NCBI RefSeq assembly: GCF_027923225.1
Contig: NZ_BSDI01000007.1
Location: 496,001-560,000 of the forward strand
Source of the DNA: Phytohabitans aurantiacus
GTDB lineage: Bacteria > Actinomycetota > Actinomycetes > Mycobacteriales > Micromonosporaceae
Length of the DNA stretch: 64,000 nt
Direction: 5' to 3'
A model generated the notes under the pieces. The model saw only the letters and a program-made list of their open reading frames with translations, did not search any database and had not been told where the DNA came from. Shown here piece after piece: positions 1 to 8,157 of this stretch. Within the stretch, counting starts at the first letter, position 1. The number at the start of each line of letters is the position of its first letter. The position numbers and the translations under genes are program-made.

Positions 1-189
1 GAACTGCTGGACTACTACTCGGCCATGAGCCGGGGCCCCGGCTTCGGCAACGGCCGGATGGCGCGCCGCACCTTCGAGATCATGGTGGCGGAGCACGCGA
101 ACCGGCTGGCCCGCGAGGCCGCGCCGACCGCCGAGGATCTGACGACGCTGCGGCCCGAGGACCTGCCGGACGAGTGGACCGACCGCTAG
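1..189 (+). CDS. AAA+ ATPase, C-terminal fragment (CbbX/SpoVK/EccA-like)
   Basis: The gene is already open at base 1 and ends with TAG at 187-189, so only the last 62 residues are seen. The segment GNGRMARRTFEIMVAEHANR resembles the C-terminal lid of CbbX/SpoVK-type AAA+ ATPases, where an arginine after the GN motif contacts nucleotide (sensor 2). The acidic tail ending DEWTDR is typical of this class. Walker motifs would lie outside the window. Relatives include type VII secretion EccA and RuBisCO activase-like proteins, so the substrate cannot be named. It is convergent with the next gene and their stop codons overlap. Confidence 0.6.
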   Translation, partial: ELLDYYSAMSRGPGFGNGRMARRTFEIMVAEHANRLAREAAPTAEDLTTLRPEDLPDEWTDR

Positions 190-782
190 CCGGCCGCGCG
201 CTCGCAGGTGCCGGCCGGCGCCTCGGGCTGGCCCAGGTCGGCGAGGGCGATGTTCTTGTCGGTGAGGCGGGCGAGCTCCACGAAGTTCTTGCCCACGATC
301 AGGTCGACCGCGGCGCCCTTCTTGTTCGGGTCGTACTCGCGGGTCGCCTCGCCGAACAGGTACGCCCGGACGACCTGGGCCGATCCCACGCCCTCGGGCC
401 CGTAGCGCACCATCCCGACGCCGTCCACGTCGGCCTGGTTCGGGTCGTTCTTCTCGGCCTTGGCCTTGAAACCGCGGTCGCTCAGGTCGGCCGCCACGGC
501 GGCCGCCACGCCAGCCCGGCCGGTTCCGTTGTACACGGAGACGGTGATCTTGTCTTCCTGCCGGATCTCGGTGTCGGCGTACGGCTGGCCCGCCTTGCAC
601 CCGGCCGACGCGCCGCCGCTGGCTTGATCGTCGGAGAAGACCGTCACCAGCGCGACGATCAAACCGACAACGGTCAGGGCACCGATGAGCACCATCGCAC
701 GGACGCGGGCGAAGGTCATACCCGCAGGACGCTCTCGTGGCCACATTGGTTGCACCGTCCCATCCTGCCACGCGGTCCACAT
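186..782 (-). CDS. LytR C-terminal-domain membrane protein
   Basis: This 198-residue protein has a short basic cytoplasmic part, one membrane helix at about residues 28-49, and an outside domain from about 75 to 165. The core ITVSVYNGTGRAGVAAAVAA is the beta-alpha start of the LytR_C family. LytR_C domains occur with or without the LytR-CpsA-Psr ligase domain that attaches glycopolymers to peptidoglycan; no ligase domain is present here. The 782 start is preceded by GAGG and lies 15 bases after the ATPase stop, so it may be the last cistron of the importer operon. An ATG at 719 just before the helix is the alternative start. Confidence 0.7.
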   Translation of the reverse strand: MWTAWQDGTVQPMWPRERPAGMTFARVRAMVLIGALTVVGLIVALVTVFSDDQASGGASAGCKAGQPYADTEIRQEDKITVSVYNGTGRAGVAAAVAADLSDRGFKAKAEKNDPNQADVDGVGMVRYGPEGVGSAQVVRAYLFGEATREYDPNKKGAAVDLIVGKNFVELARLTDKNIALADLGQPEAPAGTCERAAG

Positions 783-797
783 CGGGCCTCGCGCGGT

Positions 798-2225
798 TCA
801 CTGGCTCCGACGGAGCACGCGACCGTCCGCGAGCGTCACGACCGCGTCGCAGTACGTGGCCACGAGGTCATGGTCGTGGCTGACGACGAGAAGGCTGAGG
901 CCCTGATCCGCGCGGAGTTTGGCGAGCAGCCGCATGATCGATTCGGTGGTGCGGGCGTCGAGTGCGGAGGTCACCTCGTCGCAGACCAGCACGTCCGGCT
1001 CCGCCGCGAGCGCCCGCGCGATCGAGACGCGCTGCCGCTGCCCACCCGAGAGCTCGTGCGGGTACCGCTCGGCGAGGTCGGCGGCCAGGTTCACCATGTC
1101 CAGCAGCTCGTGGACCCGTCCGGAGACCTGGTCGCGGGTGCGGCGGCGGTGCAGGCGCAACGGTCGCGTGAGCGTGTCGCCGACCGTGCGGGCCGGGTTG
1201 AGCGCGCCGAGCGGGTCCTGCGGCACGAGCTGGACGCGGCGGCACTGCTCGCGACCGCGGCGTGCGGCGCTGAGCGGCAGGCGCTGGCCGTCCAGCGTGA
1301 GGGTGCCGCGCGTGGCCGGGTGCAGGCCCGTGACGACCCGGGCGAGGGTGGTCTTCCCGGCCGCCGACGGCCCGACGATCGCGATGGCCGCCCCGCGCGG
1401 CAGGTCGAGGCTCACGTCGCGCAGGATCGGGTGGCCGTGGCGCCCGGCGAACGCGGACACATCCCGCGCCGACAGCACCGATGAGGCGGCGGGAGCCGGC
1501 GCGGTGCCGGCGGGCCGGGGCGTCGCCGGCCGCGTGGGCTCGGACGTCGCGAGGGACGGCAGCTCGACCACGGTGTCGGCGATCTGGTCGACCAGCTCCA
1601 GGTCGTGGCAGGCGAAGACCACCGCCAGGCCGCGCTCGGTCGCCAGTTCGCGCAGCAGGGCGCCGATCTCGCGGCGCAGCTCCGGATCGAGCCCGGCCGT
1701 GGGCTCGTCGAGCAGCAGCAGGTCCGGGCGGCGGGCGAGGGCGCGGGCGAGGGCCACCCGCCGGGCCTGGCCGCCGGACAGCTCGCCGGGCCGCCGCCGC
1801 GCGAACTCCCTCGTCGCGGGCAGGCGGACCGAGGCGAGCACGCCGCCGACCTGTTCGCCGGGCGCGGCGACCTCGCCCACCAGGCGGTGCACCCGCATCC
1901 GCGGGTTGAGGCGGCTGGCCGGGTCCTGGCCGACCAGGCTGATCCGGGTACGCCGCAGCACGCGAAGGTCGCGGCTCGACAGCACGAACGGGTCCTGGTC
2001 GAGCACGCGCACGGTACCGCCGCGATGGGTGAACCCGGCCGGCAGCGCCCCGACGAGCGCGTGCAGCAGGGTCGTCTTGCCCGCGCCGGACGCCCCGACC
2101 AGCGCGGTCACCCCGCCCGCCGCGGCGGTCAGCGTGGCGCCGTCGAGCACGAGGCGACCGGCGGGAGCGGCGACGCCCAGCCCTCGAACGTCCACAATCG
2201 GCCCCGGACCGTCCACAATGGTCAC
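798..2225 (-). CDS. Fused double ABC ATPase of a peptide/metal-type importer (DppD-DppF fusion)
   Basis: A 475-residue cytoplasmic ATPase energises the importer encoded upstream. It contains two complete ABC domains. The first has Walker A GASGAGKTT at about residues 44-52, signature LSGGQARR, and Walker B LLLLDEPTAG. The second has GPSAAGKTT, LSGGQRQR and VLVCDEVTSAL. In the classical Opp/Dpp system these are separate proteins, and the fusion is a known variant. A much longer open frame runs upstream, but the arginine-rich extension is out-of-frame permease sequence. The GTG at 2225 overlaps the permease TGA (GTGA) and gives translational coupling, so I chose it. Confidence 0.85.
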   Translation of the reverse strand: MTIVDGPGPIVDVRGLGVAAPAGRLVLDGATLTAAAGGVTALVGASGAGKTTLLHALVGALPAGFTHRGGTVRVLDQDPFVLSSRDLRVLRRTRISLVGQDPASRLNPRMRVHRLVGEVAAPGEQVGGVLASVRLPATREFARRRPGELSGGQARRVALARALARRPDLLLLDEPTAGLDPELRREIGALLRELATERGLAVVFACHDLELVDQIADTVVELPSLATSEPTRPATPRPAGTAPAPAASSVLSARDVSAFAGRHGHPILRDVSLDLPRGAAIAIVGPSAAGKTTLARVVTGLHPATRGTLTLDGQRLPLSAARRGREQCRRVQLVPQDPLGALNPARTVGDTLTRPLRLHRRRTRDQVSGRVHELLDMVNLAADLAERYPHELSGGQRQRVSIARALAAEPDVLVCDEVTSALDARTTESIMRLLAKLRADQGLSLLVVSHDHDLVATYCDAVVTLADGRVLRRSQ

Positions 2226-3022
2226 CGTGGCACCACCGCCTGGCGGCGCGTGGCCACGGCCAGCGCGTCGGTGGCGAGGCTCACGGTGATGGCGAGCGCC
2301 GCGATGGCGAGGCTCGGCGCGATGACCGCCCAGGGGTTGAGCAGGATGCCGGGGCCGTTCTCGCGAACCATCAGCGCCCAGTTGGCCGCCGGGGGCTGCG
2401 GTCCGATCTGGAGGAACGCGGCGACGCTGACGACGTACACGGCCTCGATAAAGCGTAGGCCGAACACGGCGAGCATGGTGGCGCGCAGGTTCGGCAGGAC
2501 CTCGCGGCAGGCCAGCCACCACAACCGTTCGCCGCCCGCGGCGGCCGCCTCGACGAACCCGGAAGCGGCCACCGGAGCCGCCGCCGCGGCCACCACGCGT
2601 ACCGCGTACGGCAGGCCCACCACCACTGCCGCGACGATCAGGGCGCCGCGGCTGTCGCCCCGGTAGGCGAGCACCACCAGCAGCAGCGCCAGCACGGTCG
2701 GCAGCATCATGACGGTGTCGGCGACGCGTTCGATGATCCGGCCGAGCGCGGGCCGCAGCGCGGCCACCGTGCCGATCAGGGCGGCCAGCCCGGTCACGAC
2801 GACCGCGATGACGAGCGCGGTGAGCAGCAGTTCCCGGCCACCGGCGAGCAGCCGGCTGGTCACGTCGAAGCCGAGCACGTCGCCGCCGAGCAGCGCGCCC
2901 CCGCCCGGCTCGGCGTACGGGGCGGTCACCGGCTCGTCGATGGGGTGCGGCGCGAGCCACGGTCCGAGCAGCGCGAGCGTGGCCACGAGCACGGCCGGGG
3001 CGAAGCGCAGTAGCCGTCTCAT
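2222..3022 (-). CDS. ABC importer permease, DppC/NikC type
   Basis: This 266-residue inner-membrane permease has about six helices and starts MRRLLRFAPAVLVATLALLG. It is the DppC-like half of an Opp/Dpp/Nik-type (family 5) importer, forming the channel with the next upstream gene. The EAA cytoplasmic loop that docks the ATPase is visible as SGFVEAAAAGGERLWWLACR. The ATG at 3022 overlaps the upstream TGA (ATGA) and the stop overlaps the ATPase start. The N-terminus is shorter than usual DppC but still includes a first helix. Confidence 0.85.
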   Translation of the reverse strand: MRRLLRFAPAVLVATLALLGPWLAPHPIDEPVTAPYAEPGGGALLGGDVLGFDVTSRLLAGGRELLLTALVIAVVVTGLAALIGTVAALRPALGRIIERVADTVMMLPTVLALLLVVLAYRGDSRGALIVAAVVVGLPYAVRVVAAAAAPVAASGFVEAAAAGGERLWWLACREVLPNLRATMLAVFGLRFIEAVYVVSVAAFLQIGPQPPAANWALMVRENGPGILLNPWAVIAPSLAIAALAITVSLATDALAVATRRQAVVPR

Positions 3023-3975
3023 GCCCGCCGCCCCGTCGCCCAGGCGCGCACCAGGTCCGCCGACAGTAGTACCGCGCAGATGGCGGCGCCGGTCACCGCC
3101 GTGGTGCCGGCGACCACGGCGGTGTCGCGGTCGAGGACGGCACCGGCGAGTACCGTGCCCACGCCCGGGTAGTTGAAGATGGTCTCGACGACGACGGTGC
3201 CGCCGAGGAGCATGCCGACCGACGTGGCGGCGCCGGCCGCGATGGTCGGCAGCGCGCCCGGCAGGACGTGCCGCGTCAGCACCCGCCACGGAGACAGTCC
3301 ATCGAGGACGGCGGCCTCGACGTGCGGGGCGCGTAGCTCGTCGGTCAGCGCGGCCCGGACGATGCGCGTGTTCCAGCCGATCTGCGGCAGCGCGAGGGCG
3401 AGCACGGGCAGCACGAGCATGCTCGCCGACGCCGGCCGGCCGCTGGTCGATGTGACGGTGACGGCGGGCAGCAGCCCCGTCCACAGCGCGAACACGAGCA
3501 CCAGCAGGCTCGCCACCACGAACTCGGGGATCGCCACGACCACTGTGGACGCGCTCGACACGGCGCGGTCGAGCGGCCGCCCGGGGTGGAGTGCGGACAG
3601 GCCGCCCAGTGCCAGCGCCCCGAGCATCGTCACCAGGAACGCCAGTCCCGCCAGCAGCACCGTGTTGGGCAGGTGGCCGCCGAGGATCGCGGAGACCGGC
3701 TCACCACGCGCCGACACACCGAAGTCGCCGGTCGCCAGCCCGCCGATCCAGCGCGCGAACCGTACCGGCAAGGGGTCGTCGAGGCCGAGTTGCGCGCGGC
3801 GGGCGGCGAGCGCGTCCGCGGTCGCACCACGGTCCAAGGTGGAGCGGGCGGCGTCGCCGGGCAACAGGTCGACCGCCGCGAACACCAGCGTGAGGAGCAC
3901 GACCAGCAGGGCCGCCCGCCGTGCGAGCAGCCCTGCCAGGTACGCCGATCGGCGCCGCGTCAGGCCGACAGCCAT
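3019..3975 (-). CDS. ABC importer permease, DppB/NikB type
   Basis: This 318-residue integral membrane protein is the DppB-like partner permease. The N-terminal helix LVVLLTLVFAAVDLLPGDAA carries the typical LxPGD motif after the first helix. The EAA loop is APHVEAAVLDGLSPWRVLTRHVLPGA, and the C-terminal ETIFNYPGVG is characteristic of the family. The ATG at 3975 lies inside the last codons of the binding-protein gene (16-base overlap), so the four transport genes form one operon. The open frame upstream of 3975 is antisense noise within the binding-protein gene. Confidence 0.88.
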   Translation of the reverse strand: MAVGLTRRRSAYLAGLLARRAALLVVLLTLVFAAVDLLPGDAARSTLDRGATADALAARRAQLGLDDPLPVRFARWIGGLATGDFGVSARGEPVSAILGGHLPNTVLLAGLAFLVTMLGALALGGLSALHPGRPLDRAVSSASTVVVAIPEFVVASLLVLVFALWTGLLPAVTVTSTSGRPASASMLVLPVLALALPQIGWNTRIVRAALTDELRAPHVEAAVLDGLSPWRVLTRHVLPGALPTIAAGAATSVGMLLGGTVVVETIFNYPGVGTVLAGAVLDRDTAVVAGTTAVTGAAICAVLLSADLVRAWATGRRA

Positions 3976-5513
3976 GTCCGCTCGAGCTGGACCCGGCCGT
4001 AGCCGCCGAGCTTCGGCAGGTCGCGGACCTTCGCGGCCGCCAGGTCGACACCGTCGGCCATGCCCCACAGCAGGTACCCGGACCGCTCGTACTCGATCTT
4101 CTGAAGCTCCTTGAGCCTGCCCGTGCGGACAGTCTGGTCGGCGGTGGCGACGGCGGACTGGTACGCGGCGTCGAAGGCCGGATCCTTCCAGGCGGCCTCG
4201 TTCTGCGCGGCGTCGGAGGCCATTGTCTTGCTGGCGAAGAAGACCAGCGAGTCGTTGGTGCCCCAGTACGTGGTGTAGAGGGGCGACTTGAGCCAGGTGC
4301 CGTCCCAGAACGCGCTCGACTCCTGCTTGACGACCTCGATTTTGACGTCGACGTCGCGCATCTGGGTGGCGAAGAGCGTCGCCGACTCGGCCAGCCCCGG
4401 GATGTCCTCGGTGGTGTAGAGCTGGTACGTCTTCGCGCGGTCGAAGCCGGCCTCGGTGAGCAGCCGCTTGGCCCGCTCCAGGTCGCGGGTGCGCTGCGGC
4501 AGCGCCTTGTCGTACGCCGGGTCGGCGGTGCCCAGCACGTCGTTGGCCACCGTGCCGTACCCGGACAGCACCTGCTTGACCATCGCCTCCCGGTCGACGG
4601 CCAGGCGCAGCGCCTCCCGCACCCGTACGTCGGCGAACGGCCCGTCCGCAACCCGCATCACGATGGGCATCGCCATGTCGTTGGGGCGCTTGACGATCTG
4701 CACGTCGCTCCGGCTCTCGGCGACCCGTGCGGCCACCGCGCCGACGTTCGAGGCGAGGTCGATCTGGCCGGCGAGCAACGCGTTCGCCATCGCCTGCGGG
4801 CTCTCGAACATCCGCACCTCGACCGCGTCGAGCAGCACGTCGCCGCCGTACCAGGCGTCGTTGCGCACGAGCCGCGCGTTACCGTCCTGAAAGGACTCCA
4901 GCTTGAACGGCCCGGTCCCCGGCGAGCCGGCGACGTCGGCGGTGTCCTTCTTGAGCGTGAACGTGGTCAGTCGCGCCAGCAGCGGCAGCTCGCTGTTGGC
5001 GTACGTGGAGGTGAGCGTGACCGCGTTGGTGCCGTCGGCCTGGATCGCGTCCGCCTCCACGCCGGGCAGGCGGGTCTTGCCGGCCGGGGTGTTGCGAAGC
5101 CGCTGCAGCGACCACACCACGTCGTCGGCGGTCACCGGGGTGCCGTCGTGGAAGGTGGCGCCCTCGGCGATGGTGAACCGCCACCGCTTCACATCGGCGC
5201 TCGGCTCCCAGGTCGCGGCCAGCCGGGGCGCGACGTTGCTGGTCACGCCGGGCACCGTCAGCGCGTCGTAGACCAGGCTGAGGATCAGGAAGTCGCTCTC
5301 GTTGTTCTGTACACCGTGCGGGTCCCGGGTGATGGCCGACGCCTTGCCGAGCGCGCCGACCCGCAGCACGCCACCCTTGCGCGGGGCGCCGGACGACGCC
5401 TGGCCGGCGGTACCCTGGGCGTCATCGCCACAAGCGGTGAGCAGCACGCCACCAGCGGTGGCCACCCCCACGCCGGCGCCGATACGAAGCAGCTGGCGCC
5501 TGGTCAGGTTCAC
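3960..5513 (-). CDS. ABC importer solute-binding lipoprotein, family 5 (SBP_bac_5)
   Basis: A 517-residue exported lipoprotein captures solute for the importer. The N-terminus LTRRQLLRIGAGVGVATAGG has a twin arginine, and lipobox LTAC follows, giving membrane anchoring after cleavage before cysteine. The SBP_bac_5 signature region (WRFTIAEGATFHDGTPVTADDV) is clear. Family members bind peptides, nickel, heme or metallophores; the ligand cannot be read from sequence. I chose GTG 5513 because GGAGGGG lies just upstream; the ATG at 5537 lacks a Shine-Dalgarno. An iron-box-like element lies 34-52 bases upstream, so iron-controlled uptake of a metallophore is a reasonable hypothesis. Confidence 0.85.
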   Translation of the reverse strand: MNLTRRQLLRIGAGVGVATAGGVLLTACGDDAQGTAGQASSGAPRKGGVLRVGALGKASAITRDPHGVQNNESDFLILSLVYDALTVPGVTSNVAPRLAATWEPSADVKRWRFTIAEGATFHDGTPVTADDVVWSLQRLRNTPAGKTRLPGVEADAIQADGTNAVTLTSTYANSELPLLARLTTFTLKKDTADVAGSPGTGPFKLESFQDGNARLVRNDAWYGGDVLLDAVEVRMFESPQAMANALLAGQIDLASNVGAVAARVAESRSDVQIVKRPNDMAMPIVMRVADGPFADVRVREALRLAVDREAMVKQVLSGYGTVANDVLGTADPAYDKALPQRTRDLERAKRLLTEAGFDRAKTYQLYTTEDIPGLAESATLFATQMRDVDVKIEVVKQESSAFWDGTWLKSPLYTTYWGTNDSLVFFASKTMASDAAQNEAAWKDPAFDAAYQSAVATADQTVRTGRLKELQKIEYERSGYLLWGMADGVDLAAAKVRDLPKLGGYGRVQLERTWLSA

Positions 5514-5546
5514 GTTGTTTCCACCCCTCCACGTCATGATCCGTGC

Positions 5547-5565
5547 AGAGGATTGCCTAACCTAA
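5547..5565. promoter_or_regulatory. Candidate IdeR/DtxR iron box
   Basis: Read on the minus strand the site is TTAGGTTAGGCAATCCTCT. It matches the mycobacterial/actinobacterial IdeR consensus TTAGGTTAGGCTAACCTAA at 15 of 19 positions, with the left half and centre perfect. It lies between the divergent importer (start 5513) and MATE exporter (start 5641). Iron-loaded IdeR-type repressors bind such sites and shut off uptake genes. The right half is degenerate, so binding is inferred. Confidence 0.6.
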
Positions 5566-5640
5566 GGGCCCTGTCAACGGGACGGGGCGGTAGCCACTGC
5601 CTGCGGTGATGAAGGAAACAGGTAAGGTCTCGAACCCGAG

Positions 5641-6984
5641 ATGACGATTACCACCCCGACGTTCACCCGCGATAGCCGCCAACTGGCCGCCCTCGCGGTG
5701 CCGATCGCCGCCACCCAGCTCGCCCAGGCCGCGGTGACCACCACCGACACGGTGATGATGGGTGCGCTCGGTGCACAGGCACTCGCCGCGGGCGGCTTGG
5801 GGCTCGTGCTGTTCTCCCAGGTCCGCACCGTGGGCGTCGGCCTGGTCACCGCCGTGGGCAACCAGGTCGCCGCCGCGCACGCCCGCGAGCAGACCGACGA
5901 GCTGCGCGACCTGCTCCGCGCCGGCCTGCTGCTGGCCACTGTGGCCGGTGTCGCCGGCACCGCCGCCCTGGTGGCGATCGGCGCGGTGCTCGGCTGGCTC
6001 GGGCAGGACCCGGACGTGGCCGCGTCGACGCGGACCATGCTGGTGGCGCTCGCCCCGGGCCTGCTGCCGTGCCTGTGGTTCCAGGTGATCCGGCAGTACA
6101 CCGTCGGGATGGCCCGCCCGAAGGCGCTGGTCTGGATCACGGTGGCGTCGGTCGGCGCGAACGTCCTGCTCAACTGGCTCCTCGGCTTCGGCGCTGGACC
6201 GCTCCCCCGGCTCGGGCTGGTCGGCATCGGCCTGTCCACCAGTACCGTGTTCCTGCTGACCTTCGTCGCCCTGTACGCGATGACCCGCCGCGACCCGGTG
6301 CTCGCGCCGATGCTCGCCCTGGACGCCTGGCGGGCCCGGCGCGCCACGGTCCGCCGGCTGCTCGTCCTCGGCCTGCCGTTGGCCGGGACGTACGGTTCCG
6401 AGGCCGGCTTCTTCTCCGTCGTGGCCCTGCTGATCGGCTCCTTCGGCGCCGCCGCCCTCGCCGCGCACGCCGCCGTCAACCAGCTCGTCTACATCGTGTT
6501 CCAGGTCAGCATCGGGCTCTCGCACGCCGCGTCCATCATCGTCAGCCGCGAGATGGCCCTCGGTCGCGCCGCCGGCGCGCTGCGCGTCGCGCGGACCGCG
6601 CTCGTCCACAGTGTCCTCGCGATGTCGGCGGTGGGTGTCGCGTACATCGCGGCACCAGACCTGGTGCTGCGCCCGTTCCTCGACCCCGGCGACCACGAGG
6701 CGTACGCCATCGCGGGCTCGCTGCTCGTCGTGGCGGCGATCCTGCAGTACGTGGACAGCGCGCAGAACCTCGGCGTGGGGCTGCTGCGGGGCCTCGACGA
6801 CACCGGATCCGGGTTCCGGATGACGCTGATCGGGTACTGGCTCGTGGGTTTGCCCGCGGCCGCGCTGTTCGGCCCGGTACTGGACGGCGGCGCGCGCGGC
6901 GTGTGGTGGGGCCTGTTCGTGGGCCTGGCCGTGACGGCCGGGTTGCTACTGCGCCGCTTCCGGGTGAGCGTGCGGGCCCGGTAG
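5641..6984 (+). CDS. MATE-family efflux transporter
   Basis: This 447-residue polytopic membrane protein has about 12 helices. The first half includes VPIAATQLAQAAVTTTDTVM and the second QLVYIVFQVSIGLSHAASII, both typical of MATE exporters that use Na+ or H+ gradients to expel organic cations or drugs. The gene is divergent from the importer and faces the same iron-box-like site; some MATE proteins export small metabolites. No strong Shine-Dalgarno precedes 5641, but the MTITTPTF start fits MATE N-termini. The last 39 bases overlap the convergent LacI gene. Confidence 0.88.
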   Translation: MTITTPTFTRDSRQLAALAVPIAATQLAQAAVTTTDTVMMGALGAQALAAGGLGLVLFSQVRTVGVGLVTAVGNQVAAAHAREQTDELRDLLRAGLLLATVAGVAGTAALVAIGAVLGWLGQDPDVAASTRTMLVALAPGLLPCLWFQVIRQYTVGMARPKALVWITVASVGANVLLNWLLGFGAGPLPRLGLVGIGLSTSTVFLLTFVALYAMTRRDPVLAPMLALDAWRARRATVRRLLVLGLPLAGTYGSEAGFFSVVALLIGSFGAAALAAHAAVNQLVYIVFQVSIGLSHAASIIVSREMALGRAAGALRVARTALVHSVLAMSAVGVAYIAAPDLVLRPFLDPGDHEAYAIAGSLLVVAAILQYVDSAQNLGVGLLRGLDDTGSGFRMTLIGYWLVGLPAAALFGPVLDGGARGVWWGLFVGLAVTAGLLLRRFRVSVRAR

Positions 6985-8004
6985 CTCGCCGGAGCCGCGC
7001 GCGATCAGGCGCGTGGGGACGTGGTGGGTGGTGGGCGGCCACGTCTCGCCGTCCAGGCGCCGGAAGATGAGCGACGCCGCGAGCCGGCCCATCTCCGACG
7101 GGTCCTGCGCCACCACCGTCACCGGTGGCTGGAGCAGGTCGGCCAGCGGGAAGTCGTCGAACCCGACCAGCGCCACCCGCTCGTGCAGGCCCAGCGAGCG
7201 CAGGGCCCGCAGCGTGCCGATGGTCACCAGGTTCTGCGCGGTGAACAGCGCGGTCGGCGGCGCCTCGGCGGTCAGCATGCGGCGGGCGGCGGCCTCGGCG
7301 TCCACCTCGGCGTGCAGGTCGTGCACGATGTGCTCGGCCAAGGGCCGGATGCCGTGGTCACTGAGGGCCTCCTTGTAGCCCTGGAACCGCTGCCGCGCGG
7401 TCGCGATCGCGAGCAGGTCGCCCAGGTACGCGATGTCGCGGTGACCGTGGGTGACCAGGTGGTGGACGGCCTGGGCCGCGCCGGCGTGGTTGTCGACCAG
7501 TACGGCGTCGACGTCGATGCCGACCGGGGGCCGGTCGACGAAGACCACCGGGGTGCCCGCGTTGACCTCGCCCGCGAGATACCGCTGGTTGTCGCTGGCG
7601 GGCACGACCACGAGGGCGTCCGCCTGGCGGGTGGTGAACGCGTGTATGAGCGCCCGCTCGCGCGCCGGGTCTTCGTCGACGCTGCCCGCGAAGATCATGA
7701 CGTCGCGGTCGCGGGCGACGTCTTCGAGCGCCCGGTGCAGGGCGGACGAGAACGGGTTGGAGACGTCTTCCAGTACCGCCGCTATCGCCGCCGTGCGGCC
7801 GTTGGCCCGGCGCAGGCTGCTCGCGGTGAAGTTCGGCCGGTAGCCGAGCTTGGCGACCGCGTCCTGGACGGCCGTGACCTTCGCGGCGGTGACGCCGCCC
7901 TCGCCGGTGACCACCCGCGAGGCGGTCTTCGTGCTGACCCCGGCGAGCAGCGCCACGTCACGCAACGTGGGGCGGCCCCTAGGCGCCACCGGCTCTTCGC
8001 TCAT
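6946..8004 (-). CDS. LacI-family transcriptional regulator of the adjacent sugar ABC operon
   Basis: This 352-residue repressor has an N-terminal helix-turn-helix at about residues 13-35 (TLRDVALLAGVSTKTASRVV), the LacI hinge helix near residue 60 (NFTASSLRR), and a periplasmic-binding-protein-like effector domain from about 70. It faces the divergent sugar transporter operon, and the intervening space holds two copies of a palindrome centred on AACGTT, the classical LacI operator core. The effector is likely the sugar or a phosphate derivative. Its own promoter lies in the same space, so autoregulation is likely. Confidence 0.9.
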   Translation of the reverse strand: MSEEPVAPRGRPTLRDVALLAGVSTKTASRVVTGEGGVTAAKVTAVQDAVAKLGYRPNFTASSLRRANGRTAAIAAVLEDVSNPFSSALHRALEDVARDRDVMIFAGSVDEDPARERALIHAFTTRQADALVVVPASDNQRYLAGEVNAGTPVVFVDRPPVGIDVDAVLVDNHAGAAQAVHHLVTHGHRDIAYLGDLLAIATARQRFQGYKEALSDHGIRPLAEHIVHDLHAEVDAEAAARRMLTAEAPPTALFTAQNLVTIGTLRALRSLGLHERVALVGFDDFPLADLLQPPVTVVAQDPSEMGRLAASLIFRRLDGETWPPTTHHVPTRLIARGSGELPGPHAHPEAAQ

Positions 8005-8054
8005 CTCATCCCTCCGCGGGCAGTCTGCGTCCGCCAGGTAACGATGTCAACCTA

Positions 8055-8072
8055 CTCGACAACGTTGTCAGA
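8055..8072. promoter_or_regulatory. LacI operator O1 (upstream copy)
   Basis: CTCGACAACGTTGTCAGA contains the perfect 12-base palindrome GACAACGTTGTC. It differs from the downstream operator only at its right edge. It lies just upstream of the -35 element of the sugar operon and 51 bases from the regulator start codon, so it could serve both directions. Confidence 0.75.
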
Positions 8073-8078
8073 TTGCTA

Positions 8079-8107
8079 TTGACACACGGCACGTAACAAG
8101 AGTTAAC
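8079..8107 (+). promoter_or_regulatory. Promoter of the sugar ABC operon
   Basis: TTGACA at 8079-8084 and GTTAAC at 8102-8107 are separated by exactly 17 bases, a good vegetative sigma-70-type promoter for an actinomycete. It is sandwiched between the two LacI operators. Confidence 0.6.
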
Positions 8108-8110
8108 CTC

Positions 8111-8128
8111 CTCGACAACGTTGTCGAG
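8111..8128. promoter_or_regulatory. LacI operator O2 (perfect 18-base palindrome)
   Basis: CTCGACAACGTTGTCGAG is a perfect palindrome immediately downstream of the -10 element, where bound repressor would block transcription. Its centre is 56 bp from that of O1, about five to five and a half helical turns. Confidence 0.85.
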
Positions 8129-8157
8129 ATAGATACCCCCTGAAAGAAGGAGCGAAC

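Noticed and set aside
2226..2960. N-terminal extension of the double ABC ATPase
   Set aside because: Arg-rich out-of-frame reading of the DppC permease gene; the GTG at 2225 is coupled to the permease stop.
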